From Anthostomella pinea (Eukaryota; Ascomycota; Sordariomycetes; Xylariales; Xylariaceae), in assembly GCA_963556695.1 (NCBI GenBank), contig CAUWAG010000003.1, positions 7,440,001-7,504,000 of the forward strand: DNA of 64,000 nt, in the 5' to 3' direction. A program made the translations under genes and the position numbers. The notes below the pieces were generated by a model, which was not told the origin of the DNA, made no database searches, and saw only the letters and a list, made by a program, of their open reading frames with translations. Of the stretch, positions 33,460 through 44,229 are shown in pieces (the first letter of the stretch is position 1; every line of letters begins with the position of its first letter).

Positions 33460-34264
33460 TAGCGATATTGGTCTGTACGCCTTGGGGTTAGAGTAGTCTT
33501 TCTTTCCTAGTTTTTAGATCATCACCACCTCAGTTACTTTGAATGGTTTAGGGTGGTGTCTAATCTGTAGGTAGGTCTGGAAAAGGGCTCTGATATGTTC
33601 CCTAATGACTGGCCAGTAAGCTTTTAGAATCCTTATTGTGAGGGTGTCTACTCCTGGGGAGTTGCTCTTGGTCCCTATAGTGCACCCTTCAGCCTCTTCC
33701 AGTCCGACATAGTATTAAAGGGGGATGTGTGGCTTGGGTTGTGTGATCTCAGTGGACTAGGGGTCGATAATATCGTTATCTGGGGTACTTTGGCAAGCGT
33801 GGCTGAGCGTAGTGCATTTGCCTTTCTCTTTTGTGATTCAAATATTTGGTCTCCTATGATGGTTAGAAGAGAACGCAATCCTGCCGACAGCTTGTGCCAA
33901 GAAATGATTCTGTACAGATCCTTCGGTTCAGTCGATGAATCAATTAGAGTCTGCCAGTACTCTCTTCTAGCTTTCTGAACCACGCGGCAAAAGTCCTGTT
34001 AGGCTGAATTCTGCCTTTCTTGGCTTGCGGTTTGTTTAGACAAGACCTTATATGTCTGAATAGCTGCTTTATATTCATCATTCCACTAAGCGGTGGGCCT
34101 AGATTGTTTGGGCTTCTTGCCTACTGTTCTGACACAGCCTTGGATTATGTTGATCAAGTTCTGTGTAAAGGCATCTTTCTGGCCAGGGGATGCACCCAGC
34201 CGGTGGAACTCATGTATCTTATTTTGGATATTGTCCACCAGCTCTTGTAATTTATTGTCCCGGA

Positions 34265-34891
34265 CTACCCCCGATTAGCCTTGGGGACCTGGTCTAGGTC
34301 TCCATGAATTGGGACAACTATTCGTAATGTCTTGTGATCTGAGGTGTACTGAAGTGCATCATTGACTGAGGCTTTAACCATGGGCACATCTGAGAACACC
34401 AGATCTAGTACATTTCTGTTATCATGTGTTGGGACATCTAGTTCAGAAATCAGAACCAGTCCATGGTCTTCCATAGTCTGTGCAAGTATAACATTACCAT
34501 TGTATCCTGGATTGCTCGAGTCCCAGGATGTGTCGCCAGCATTGAAATCTCTAGCTATAACACAGCCAAAAGGTGGAGTCCATACTTCTAGAATGTCATC
34601 CACTTCCTGTGGGTTGTCACATGGCCGGTAGACACTGGCAAATGTAATGCCTTGTACCTTGACCCAGGTGATGTCTCGTGTAGCATAGGGCCGAAGTTGA
34701 TCCGCTTAAAGGTGTTTTCTTACATAGATGAGAGATCTGGGCCGTGTACTGTCGCTGTCCCAGGAATCCACTGGAGAGTATATATCGTAATTAGGATGTG
34801 TCTTTACTCCTATTCTCCTGCCTGGTGATATGCCAACCCAGGGCTCTTGCATCAGAATGATGTCTGCTTGTTCTCTTTTGTAGTCAGCCAA
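34265..34891 (-). pseudogene. LINE endonuclease fragments
   Basis: Two frames contain the apurinic-endonuclease-like motifs QADIILMQEPW, IARDFNAGDTSWDS and TSDHKTLRIV. A frame break separates the two halves. Confidence 0.75.
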
Positions 34892-34984
34892 GTTGATGGC
34901 TAACTCTGTAAGACCTGCACTCTTTTGTCCTCCTGCTATATTTACAGAATGGATGACTAGATGCCTGTGTCAATGTGTTTTATT

Positions 34985-35624
34985 TGATGTACCTAGCATT
35001 GACTGACGACAATGGTGTCGGCATCCTTGGGATGAGCTGTATCTGTTGTGTCGATTTGCATTGTGGTGTCTTCGTTATCATTGTTAGGTGTTGACCCAGC
35101 TTGGTTTCTGCCTGTTTCATTGAAGGCCCTGGATCTGGCTCTTTCTCCGGCCAGCCTTATTTCCTGGATTGCTCCCATGTGTGCTTATAGATGATACCTT
35201 TCACGACTTTGGGGCGTACAGGGCATTTGTCGAAGTCGGCAGCATGAGGCCCCTTACAGTTGACACACTTTAGGATTGGTTTTTTGCACTCCTCCTGGTG
35301 TATTGTACTGGCGCAATGTGCACATATTTGCTTTTCACATCAGTAGTTTCTATCATGGTATCTGAAGCAGCTAGTACACTGGTGAACCTTGGGGGTGTAT
35401 TGAATGTGCTTCGAGGTCATTGAGTGAGCAAAAAGCGTGAATGGTTTCTTTCCTACACGGGGCAGAGAGATCACCCATGTGGTCTCTAGATCTGAATCAA
35501 CCGTGTTCCTTAAGAGTATGTACTTTAAAGGTCTGTTGCCTGTTTGGGCTTCAACCTCAACAGTGACAGCAATGTTGGTAATGTTGATTATAACCCTTCC
35601 GCACTGATGACCTTCCTTGGGCAT
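34985..35624 (-). pseudogene. LINE ORF1 (gag-like) fragments with zinc knuckles
   Basis: The frame shows HQCTSCFRYHDRNY and further Cys/His spacing downstream, with YILLRNTVDSDLETTW upstream. It continues decayed to about 35794. Confidence 0.65.
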
Positions 35625-35768
35625 CCATCAACCTTATAGTGATATTAGACCGTGTGGGTTTCGATTTTTTATACCGTAAGAATGTCGGCGATCTCTTCTT
35701 GGAAGGCCAGGAGCTTAATCTGAGTTGGCTTGTCCCTTTGGTGTAAGGTAAATCCGAAGGGGCACCGC

Positions 35769-35811
35769 GTCACCTCCTTAAGCTCCTGAAGATAGAGCTT
35801 AAGGAGGTGAC
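35769..35811. repeat. Perfect 17-bp inverted repeat with 9-nt loop
   Basis: The arms 35769-35785 (GTCACCTCCTTAAGCTC) and 35795-35811 are exact reverse complements around CTGAAGATA. The site sits at the junction where LINE sequence gives way to pogo copy 2. It may be a 5'-end inversion created during LINE integration. Confidence 0.75.
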
Positions 35812-35916
35812 TACTGGTCCAGCCGTTATCTGACGTTATGTAGTACCAACCCGCGATTTTGCGGAATTCTTAGATGAACCATTGGGCCTGGAGATCTTTT
35901 CCTTTGAAAATTATGC

Positions 35917-36162
35917 TGTCACGGAACAGCTGGCAGCTCAGGACGAAGATGCCCATCTATTACTCCAGATGAATAAGAATCTACTGGTGAGGAGGGAAGA
36001 AGGATCAGAACCACCAGCCAATTCTGGTGGGGGATTAGATCTTCAATCCTGCTCCACAATTATCCATAGTGAGTGCAGCGGGGCAACTCATCCACCCCAC
36101 CAGATCACCTGATGAGCGCACGTACCACCGTGAATGGATGGATGGATGTCAGATCCATCATA
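35917..36162. mobile_element. Solo LTR, family 1, copy 2
   Basis: A 246-bp insertion begins TGTCACGG and ends CCATCATA. It is flanked by perfect 5-bp repeats TATGC (35912-35916 and 36163-36167). Without it the pogo transposase sequence is continuous. The end differs from copy 1 (CCGTCACA) mainly by two G:C to A:T changes plus one inserted base. Confidence 0.82.
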
Positions 36163-36345
36163 TATGCCTGGTTTGAGAACTTTTCCCGTGGCTGAGATGG
36201 CTTCGATAAAGGAGGTCCAGCCACGCCTATAGGGACTCTTTAGGAAGGCTTTCGTAGTCTCAGAACTTTCTAAGACTAGGGAATCAATGCCTATAGGGGT
36301 TAGCTAGTTAACTGACAGGATAGGGGTGAATAAGGGGTTAAAAGA

Positions 36346-36874
36346 CTAACCAAAACCCGACATGATGCCGCCCTTATCGACATTGTACATATTTTCTGGC
36401 TTCACCCGTTGATAATCCCCCAATATGTCAAAGAACCAGTTGACAGACTTAGAGGTGAACCCCTTAAACCAAGCGGATTCCATCCGCTTACCGATTTTAG
36501 TCTGGATGGTAGCGTTACGGCGTTTATAGCCCTCCATATAATTTGGGCCCAGTGGTGCAAAATCCCCCCCCCTTTCTCAGTAGTTGTACAATAATCTCCC
36601 GCACGGCTGTGTGAGAAGGGGCAAGCTCTAGGGACTCCTGGCGCAATATCCATTGAGCCACCTTACTCTCTTGTTGAGGGGAGAGTCTCTGCTTGCTAAC
36701 CTGGGCCTCGGCTCGGGTGACTCTGCCGTTGGTGCGTGCTGACAGCGTTTGCTTAGGGATGCCGTGTTTTTGGGCGGCTTTTCTCACAGACATGCCGTTA
36801 TCTGTCACATCTAGCCAGGCATCCGCCACATTATCTTCAGTGTACGTGGGTGGAGGCATCGTGGCTGGCTTCAC
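36346..36874 (-). pseudogene. Pogo/Fot1 transposase remnant, copy 2
   Basis: An N-terminal HTH frame (MPPPTYTEDNVADAWLDVTD; VRKAAQKHGIPKQTLSARTN) is fairly intact to residue 116. A second frame carries KRMESAWFKGFTSKSVNWFF and NVDKGGIMSGFG, where the first catalytic Asp is kept, unlike copy 1. The two frames are out of register. Confidence 0.75.
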
Positions 36875-37164
36875 GATGCTGTGGTGGCATAAGGATCAGG
36901 GGCTCAGAGAATGAATTTTACAGCAAATTTGCATTTAGGTGCGGGGCACAGAGGCTCCTAATCACCGATACCGATGGCTGAAACTTCACTAATCTACATC
37001 CGGCTAAACACCAAGAAAAGGGCTATCTAACCATCTAAAGAGCGTATAGATAGCCTCAAAGGGGGCTGTAATCCATGTAAGTGAGGTAGGGGACTTTTGG
37101 TAGTGGTTGTGGGGTTTGGCTGTCCCGGTGGGGGGTGTGTCCCGTTAGGGGGTGGGGGATGGTA

Positions 37165-37737
37165 TGAGATCTGGGGAGACTCGGTGGCGGCAGCAGAGTT
37201 GGCTAGGTATTACACCAATCACTTGTCAGGAATCCCTGGCCTAGAGAAGAGCGTCTTTATAACAGAAGAGATCATCAGCCATCTGACTATAATACAGTAC
37301 GAACTAGCAATCACTAAACAGCAGCAATAGGTGGCGTTAGCAAAGCCGGACAAGAAGCTTAGTGCAAATGTGCTTACTTGTTAGGGTAAGAGTACCGTTG
37401 AGAGTGCAACCCAGTGGAGTAGAAGATACCGATCTAGGAAGTAACTAAAGATAAGAGAAAGCCCACGCCGAAATAGAGCGTGTTCTCTTAATATGGTCTT
37501 ATCTAGGTATAGCTTTATAGCAAGATTAAGGTAATTCTTAAGAATTATATTCTTTTTGTGGCGTGTCTCTTCTGTGAAAACACGAGCATGCAATCCGAGC
37601 ATTCGAAAGACGTCCAATAGTTCATAACTCTAATCATAAGATTTAAAGTGAGCCCACAGCAAGGAGAGACATGTTGGTATCGACGTTAATACTGCAAACC
37701 CAGGACAGCTGGCGTAGAGAGTTCAGACAGCGTGTTC
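37165..37737. other. Uncharacterised repeat-island sequence
   Basis: No recognisable gene. The short open frames lack motifs. Confidence 0.45.
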
Positions 37738-37818
37738 AAGTGGCCCAAAAATGCACTATTGGCCTTGTTAGTGCACTGCCATCTCCCTGTATGTCAAGGT
37801 GGCTTGCGTGCCATTCAA
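37738..37818 (+). repeat. Dispersed repeat encoding a KWPKNALLALLVHC-like peptide, copy 2
   Basis: About 80 bp are closely similar to 11557-11640 and keep the same reading frame (KWPKNALLALLVHCHLPVCQ). It abuts, and may truncate, the patatin fragment on the opposite strand. Confidence 0.6.
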
Positions 37819-38060
37819 CAGATACGGAAACCCGATCTCCTCTAACACTTTTAATGATTCAAGTGGCGCCCAGCCCCGGATCCCACCGCTGTCAATACTA
37901 AGAACCCGGACACCAGCAGTAGGCGGCTTTAGCTGGACACGCGCTCCGCTTGTAGTCATACCGCAGAGCACGCAGTTTTTAAGACATTGAATCCATTGAT
38001 TTGCATCGCCCTGTTATCAAAGATGTTGAACCGAGTCTTTCCTTTCTTTATAAAGAAATC
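37819..38060 (-). pseudogene. Patatin-like phospholipase fragment
   Basis: The minus strand contains an upstream Cys pair (NCVLCGMT) and then VRVLSIDSGGIRGWAPLESL. This is the glycine-rich oxyanion and nucleotide-like motif that opens fungal patatin domains, normally DGGGIRG. The second residue has changed Gly to Ser, a G:C to A:T change. The fragment ends at the dispersed repeat at 37818, so the catalytic GxSxG region is missing. Upstream coding is decayed. Confidence 0.65.
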
Positions 38061-38476
38061 TTGATATTATTTATCTTGTTGAAGGTCCATACGGCTGTGC
38101 GAATTGATCGGCGTACGATTGAAGATGTGAAGTCTTCTTCATACTCAATGCACAACATGAAGTCTGCCCGCGCCCACACTGGGTATATGGGAAACATCTG
38201 GGCTTACAGTATTGCTGATGCAATTTTGAGCGGTGTAGAAACATCAACAGTGCCAGTGCCGTATTGTGACTGTATAACATCACTATATGCGATCAGCCTA
38301 GTTCATAGGCACAGCTGTGCCAAGCCTTACCTTGTAGGTATCTCAGGTCTTGACCACGGATATGATGGAGGTGCACGTTTAAGCTGTTGAGGCCAATGGG
38401 AATCATATTAGAACCCTTTTTGCAGATGAGGAAGTAATTCACTAGCCTAGGGTGTTGGAAAGACAGGTGCAAGCCA
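38061..38476. other. Decayed sequence between two gene fragments
   Basis: Possibly further remnants of the patatin-type gene. Frames are broken and nothing is assignable. Confidence 0.4.
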
Positions 38477-38974
38477 TTATGGAACAGTATGTGGGTTGTG
38501 CTCGCCGAGTGAGTTCAGATTGATGGTCTGCATAGTCAAAGGGAGCGTAAAATAGATGCTGATATGAGGCTTTGTCCAAGCTGAGCCGAAGTCAACAAGG
38601 ATCCCGGCCTGGTAGGTATGTATATCCCACACAAGGATGCCGTGCTTGTTCATCCAGCTAAGGCCTTTGATCATCTTCTCCATGGCTCGCGAGTCAATGA
38701 CTGGATCATCTTTGATGAACTCTTTCACTATGACACGTATAGGGCTGCCTTCTACCCTCTTGCGGTACTTGTTGCCTGGGGAAACGTCCCAAAGGTTGGT
38801 ACCTAGCTCATTCTCGACATATACTGCGTTCTCCTTGTTCAATCCTAGAAAGCCGTGACATTCCGCGAAGTCACAACGTTTAAGACCATGTTTTCGCCGT
38901 GCTCTTTGTAGGTACCCGTATGGGCGACATTCGGCAAAGAACGGATCCGTGTGGAACTCCAACGTGTCATGCAA
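38477..38974 (-). pseudogene. FTA2-like (kinetochore Sim4 subunit family) protein fragment
   Basis: The 165-codon frame has the layout of fungal FTA2-domain proteins, a kinase-like family: DPFFAECRPYGYLQRARRKH near the start, then CHGFLGL, VIVKEFIKDDP, INKHGI-like LSWMNKHGILVWDIHTYQAG and a late ILVDFGSAWTKPH. No proper start codon or full-length gene surrounds it, so I read it as a fragment. Most FTA2-domain genes in filamentous fungi are expanded accessory genes, not kinetochore genes. Confidence 0.55.
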
Positions 38975-40648
38975 TACTTTCTTTCCGTCTTCTAGGCTGA
39001 GGTAGGTTGATGGGTCGAAGAATCTAAACTAGCGATTTGTAAGATAACCCTTGGTTTAGGTTTAGATTTTATCTTAACTTACAACCCTTAAGGCGTACAC
39101 CTTTGAGTGTACCTTGACCCTGAATACACACGCTTAACGACTGAAATCTGGGACTTCTTGGCTATCAGCCAGAGTATACGCGGCAAAAACAATGGGTTGA
39201 ACGCAAAAATCAGGGTTTGTCCCGCGAACTCAAAGAACTTTGAGACCAACAAAATCTCGTGCAAGACATCATCCGAGCTCAGAATCAGCTGGTCAAAGTC
39301 CTTGAAAAGAGATCAGAAAACCAGCTGCGGTCATTCCAGACAAAAAGAATCAGTTCCAAAGCGCTTAGCAAATATCAGAGGTCGCTGTCCCCTTCACCAT
39401 CTCCTTCCACCTTTCTCAGCAATATATAAGACTACAATGATCGCAACTAGGACGCAAGACCATTAAACCATATTACTTTGATATTAAAACCGCCAGTGAC
39501 GATATTTGGAAGTACCAACAGTTTGGCTGATGCGCGGCTGATGCGCGGCTGATGCACAGCTGCTGTGTGGCTGATATATAGCTGATATAGTATTCGCAAC
39601 CAGCATTGGTGGGGCTTAATGCCAACTAATTGTAGCACACTTATGTTGTTGTAGTACCAGCTGAAATTGTGATTATCTATCGACCTATACTTGCTTTTAT
39701 ACCTCTGAGCCCGACCAAGAGGTATTGCTTCCAGGAAGCTGATTCCAAAGAGGAGGAATTCGACACTTGGCGAGGACGAAAACAGCAGTTGCCGCAATAA
39801 AGCATATAGGAGGCATGGCTGGAACTGTCATACATGCGACAATCAGGTTGCGTATGATGAAAGATCTTGTCAGAACTGCAACTACAAGCCATGCCAGTTG
39901 TGCTGGTACTGAACAGTTCACTCATCTTTGTACCGTGAGTTATCACTTCTTCTCATCCAATAATGTTGTGGGGGGCTGAAACCCCATCCAGGTGTCGATT
40001 AGCATAAAGTGGAGGTGACGACTACTTTATCTATAAGTATTTGAAGCAAATGGCCGTGATACAGGGCATCAGGAAGACGCAGTTACCTATATGTAATGGT
40101 GTGTGTGGTGTGGACAAGCCACCTTCAGCCATCCATACCAGCTGCTTTGTGTACTTATAAACTTGCTACAACTCTCACTAAATCTGGAATGTCATGTCAT
40201 TGTTACAAAGCGCCTTCATCTCAATCAATCAATTATCTGCCCTTATATAATATTTATAATTTTTCTCCTACCAAATCTCATGGTGCAAAGCGGATATTTC
40301 TAATGCCTGTTTTTGGCTCTTATTCAATAATATCTCCTGCTATCATATATTGATAGGACTGCTTAATTAGAAGATTACATAGTAGTTATAGTCGATTTCG
40401 TGCGTGGACTTTACGGAAGCAAGGGGCTTGGAGGCCATCCAGACCGAATTTTTCCCAAGCAGTAAAATAATGGTGGCAAAGTCGGGACAGAAACGTCGAA
40501 GTTCTCATGACCTAAAGGCATTTTCCAGCTCAAGATAGTTTAGTTTGTGTGCTGTGGGCATAATCCACTGCTGCCTGCTCGCATGCACGATGTTCTTTTT
40601 GTAATACATAAAAGCCAAATAAAAGAGAACAATGCTGGCTAGAAGAGG
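38975..40648. other. Uncharacterised repeat-island sequence
   Basis: No supportable gene. An 11-bp repeat (CTGATGCGCGG type) occurs at about 39527-39585. Confidence 0.45.
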
Positions 40649-40902
40649 TGTGGATCTCAGCCATTGGATCCAGCCACCAGCACCTTATCGGATCTCCTGT
40701 CATCAAGGGCGTTCTACGATAAGGTTACCTGGGATGGCTGCCCAAGGTGACAGAAACCAACCCATTGTAGTTTATGTATTTATATACTTCTCGAATAGGA
40801 TCCCTTCTCATTCGAACATAACCAAGCACCAACCAGAATACAGATCAACCCAATTAAGACTTGTGATAGATCTCTGTTCTGGTTCCGCTACCACAAAGGC
40901 AT
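40649..40902 (-). mobile_element. Solo LTR, family 2, copy 2
   Basis: The 254-bp segment begins TGTGGATC on the plus strand, the same LTR sense as copy 1 read on the minus strand. It is flanked by perfect 5-bp repeats AGAGG (40644-40648 and 40903-40907). It shares long near-identical tracts with 30010-30263, for example CGTTCTACGATAAGGTTACC. The sense relative to a gene is unknown, so the strand is nominal. Confidence 0.8.
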
Positions 40903-41186
40903 AGAGGGTTTAAAGACAGTAGGTCCATTGAGATTTGTGCCAATAGTGATTGGCTGCCAATCATGCTATAATGAGATGAAGAAGAGAGGGTCTTTTAAGG
41001 ACTGAAACCTATTGATAACAAGACCTTACGAGTGGGCCCTAAAACTATAAGCAATATGCTGTATGGAGGTGCAGGCTAACATGTTGGCTATGTACATAAG
41101 GATGTCGGTTTAGTTGGGCATATGTGATATATATAGGAGACCTCGCCTTTTTATTCTTATATCATTGACATGATTTGCTACATGTT

Positions 41187-41412
41187 ATGATATTGTCTTG
41201 ATAATTGACCTGATCTTAGCCTATAATGACTTAAAGACTGCGATTAGCATTGAGGCTTTCAATGAGACTCGCTATGATTACAATGAATAGTGGCGTTGTC
41301 CCTTTATTCCCGGGACGATGCCTGAGTCTGTCGGACTGCCCAGGAGGTACCAAATGAAAGATGATCTTGGGAATCCGGCACGGCAAGAGCAGTCTTTCAC
41401 CTCGGAAGGATA
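41187..41412 (+). repeat. Direct repeat B, copy 1 (coding-like)
   Basis: About 226 bp recur at 42770-42998. Both copies preserve a frame reading YNDLKTAISIETFNETRY and later a TMPE segment, so this was coding once. The family is not recognised. Confidence 0.65.
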
Positions 41413-41450
41413 AATGTTCTTTAACTTAACTTTTACGATTGTGTTTTTGT

Positions 41451-42167
41451 GGTAGCAGAACCAAAATGGAGATCTATCACAAGTTTTGGTTGGGATGATC
41501 TGTATTCTGGTTGGTGCTTGGTTGATTTCGGATGGAAAGGGATCCCATTCGAGAAGTATCTAAATACCTAAATTACAATGGGTTGCTACCTGTCACCTGG
41601 GGCAGCCATCCTAGGTAACCTTATCGTAGAACGCCCTGAATGACAAGAGATCCGATACATCAAGGGAGAAGATTCAGACAAGGAGAGAGATTATGTATGC
41701 CAATTCATGCCACGCACATATAGGACGGACCACAAAAGGTTTCGGGGACATGTTCTATACTTATAGAAAAACAATCAAACCAGCCAATCAACAGACATTG
41801 TTGGACAGTGGGGAGCAGTGGGGAGCAGTGAGGAGCAGTGGGGAGCAGTGGGGAGCAGCGGGGAGCAGCGGGGAGCAGTGGGGAGCAGCGGGGAGCAGCG
41901 GGGAGCAGCGGGGAGCAGCGGGGAGCAGCGGGGAGCAGCGGGGAGCAGCGCTGCTATCAGCTGCAGCTTTCTTGACAAGTGCTGCCGTCTGGCAGGTAGG
42001 TAACAGCTGGCATATAGATTTGAAGAAAAGATTCAAAACCTTGACTTACTATGAGAGGAGACGACTAAAAAGGCGCCTAGGGCCATGAAAAGAAACCGTA
42101 GCACTAAGTGTATTAAAGTAACCACCGATAAGGTACTGGTGGCTGGATCCAGTGGCTGTGATCCACA
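41451..42167 (+). mobile_element. LTR family 2, copy 3, interrupted by a 467-bp insertion
   Basis: LTR sequence runs from 41451 to 41657 and resumes at 42125-42167. The intervening 467 bp are bounded by a 6-bp direct repeat CCGATA (41652-41657 and 42125-42130). The outer flanks CGATT and GGATT differ at one base, a plausible decayed target duplication. Confidence 0.75.
41811..41950. repeat. 10-bp minisatellite, 14 units
   Basis: Fourteen tandem copies of GGGAGCAGYG lie inside the insertion that interrupts LTR copy 3. All three frames stay open, which explains several spurious open frames here. Confidence 0.9.
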
Positions 42168-42230
42168 GGATTGGATTTTCATATCCTTGCTCTTGCCGGG
42201 GCGCTAGACTTGTCGGGGTTTGTGTATCCT

Positions 42231-42303
42231 ATCATCCCCATCATCCCCACCATCCCTACCATCCCCACCATCCCTACCATCCCCACCATCCCTATCATCC
42301 CCT
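42231..42303. repeat. CATCCCYAC-type minisatellite
   Basis: About eight imperfect 9-bp units (CATCCCCAC and CATCCCTAC) occur in tandem, followed by CATCAC triplets. Not coding. Confidence 0.85.
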
Positions 42304-42769
42304 CATCACCATCATCACCATTGTCCCCATCTGTCAGATTTGAGCTAATCGTCAGAGTGACGTGCGTGTGTGTGTATTCTCTGTCTAGAGTGTCTTTGTG
42401 CGACCATGGCAGTTTTGTGCCAGAGGGGGCTGGATTGAGACGGAATAACTAGGTTCCGTTGTCTACCTGTAAGGTGCCTTCTACGCATACTTTTAATCCA
42501 ACTGTCAGATTCAAGGGATCTCAAGGGGTGTATGCCCTGTGGAGTGCTGGCTAGTCAGGTGGCTAGTCAAGGAGCCTGCCATGACTAGCACCCTGAATCG
42601 TACGTTGACTCAGGAAAAGGTGGGCCGGAGGATCTTCTCTAACATCTCCAGAGCTGTACAAATAGGTGTAGATCCACCCAATTAGGATAGCTGAGAAATG
42701 ACAACAACGATTGCAGCTACTGCTCAACACCACTGGCTTGTCAACCTTCAATAATCTGACACCAACAGT

Positions 42770-42998
42770 TATGATATTATCTTGATAGTCGACCTAATCT
42801 TACCCTATAATGACTTAAAGACTGCGATTAGTATTGAGACTTTCAATGAGACTCGCTACGCTTAAAATGAATGGTGGCATGTTTACTTTGTTTCTGGCAC
42901 GATGCCTGAGTTTAGCGGACTGCTCAGGAGTTACCAAATGAGAGATGATCCCAGTGCGGCAGTGAGAGCACAGTCTTTCACTTCTGGAGGACAAATGT
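42770..42998 (+). repeat. Direct repeat B, copy 2 (coding-like)
   Basis: A diverged copy of 41187-41412 that retains the frame from YNDLKTAISIETFNETRY to RAQSFTSGGQM with one stop. The two copies flank LTR copy 3. Confidence 0.65.
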
Positions 42999-44229
42999 CT
43001 TTACACAGCCAATGGTACAGCCAGCGGTACAGATGGCGGATGAGCTGTGGTAGTTTCTAGGAGAAGATCGTCATCAAATGAGAGGTATTGCACTAGGTTT
43101 TTGATAGAGTTGAGGTTTTGCATTGTCTTGATGTTACGGGTTGACCGACGGAGAGTGATCTGGTAGACTTGATAGAGTTTAGCGTCAGTTTAGAGGATGG
43201 TGGCCGGGCCGCGGCTTGCTTTAATCGATACAGTCAGGCATTTCAATATCAAGTCAGGCTCATATTGCCCTAGTTTGTGTATTTGTTATATGCCTTTATT
43301 GTTATATCTACTATTTATCTCTGGCTTTAGCCCCTTTATAGATAAGACTGTGGCTAGAGCCAGTCATCTTGATCGCCTGGTCATTGTGGTACTAAGAATA
43401 CATGATTATTATCACCGTCCTTCTTATCTATATCTAGGCATTGCTTTCCGTTATCGATGTAACTGTTATTGACAATCAAGCTTGCGCCTCTTTAGAGATC
43501 GATATAGGGACAGAAGAAGACAACACCACCGCTGGTCAGTACGTAACTGGCGTGGGTGGCATAAGCGCTATACCACTGATGAATGAAGTGCAAGGTGTTG
43601 GGGGTGCTCTTCCTGTCACTGCTGTGTTGGTGGCGGTTAGAGCCTGTCTTCGATATTCTGCCAATGTTGTGGAATCTGCGTTGACAAACACGTACCTTTT
43701 CTGCCAAACCCCACCAAGGTACGTACTGATTCTACCAAACCTAGCCGTAGGTACGTACCTTTTTCCCCCATTCTATTTTGCCCATTTTATTCTACCAGCA
43801 TGACAACGGTACATATCCTTTGTGCTTATCTTATTCTGCTGCTATATGGCTTATAAAATCAATCTACTGACTTGTCTTTCCTAATAAAGTCACGCCAATT
43901 AAACGTGTATATCATAGAACACACACTACATAACATCAATATATATCAAACAAAGCGCCTTTTAAACTACAAACAAACGCAACAAAGACAATGAAATGCC
44001 TTATGGACAAGGCTCTTATAAGATACGGTTCACCCTGTTATACCTCCTAGCCTTCTTTTAACATGATAGCCTAATGCTGTGAGACGGTCCTTTCGCTTCA
44101 GTATAATTTCTTTGCAATCTATAACCATCCCTTTCCTTCTGTAACCCACCCCTGCAACTGGAGTTCTTTGAGTTTTAACCATTGACTTCTCTTAACCACT
44201 GTGTTATCCTCTTCTCCTAAACTGGCACT
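42999..44229. other. Uncharacterised repeat-island sequence
   Basis: The frames here are short. An inverted repeat around GGTACGTAC occurs at about 43692-43764. No gene is supported. Confidence 0.45.

Larger units (their letters stand above)
31213..35794 (-). mobile_element. Degenerate Tad/I-like LINE retrotransposon
   Basis: Read on the minus strand the order is a gag-like ORF1 with cysteine knuckles (35624-34985), an endonuclease (34891-34265; QEPW, RDFNAGD, SDH motifs), a reverse transcriptase (33459-32911), an RNase H (32166-31666; VIYSDGS, EVHGAL, SGHRDINSNEAAD) and a C-terminal Cys/His segment with HERFGH (about 31560-31400). This EN-RT-RH order is that of Tad/I-clade LINEs. Frameshifts and stops break every ORF. 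The reverse transcriptase box reads YADN rather than YADD, and the endonuclease GDFN motif reads RDFN. Confidence 0.85.
35812..37162 (-). mobile_element. Second Fot1/pogo element, 3'-truncated
   Basis: From about 35812 the sequence matches the transposase core of the element at 13780-15987. The right terminus carries the same pattern of GGT-rich TIR ending GGGGGATGG, followed by TA at 37163-37164. The left part of the element is absent, replaced by the LINE. A solo LTR interrupts it at 35917-36162. Confidence 0.75.

Noticed and set aside
41693..42088. 131-codon frame with GSSGEQWGA-type repeats
   Set aside because: It is produced by translation of the 10-bp minisatellite. All frames are open there.
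41811..42303. CRISPR-like repeat array
   Set aside because: The units are contiguous tandem repeats without spacers, and the genome is fungal.
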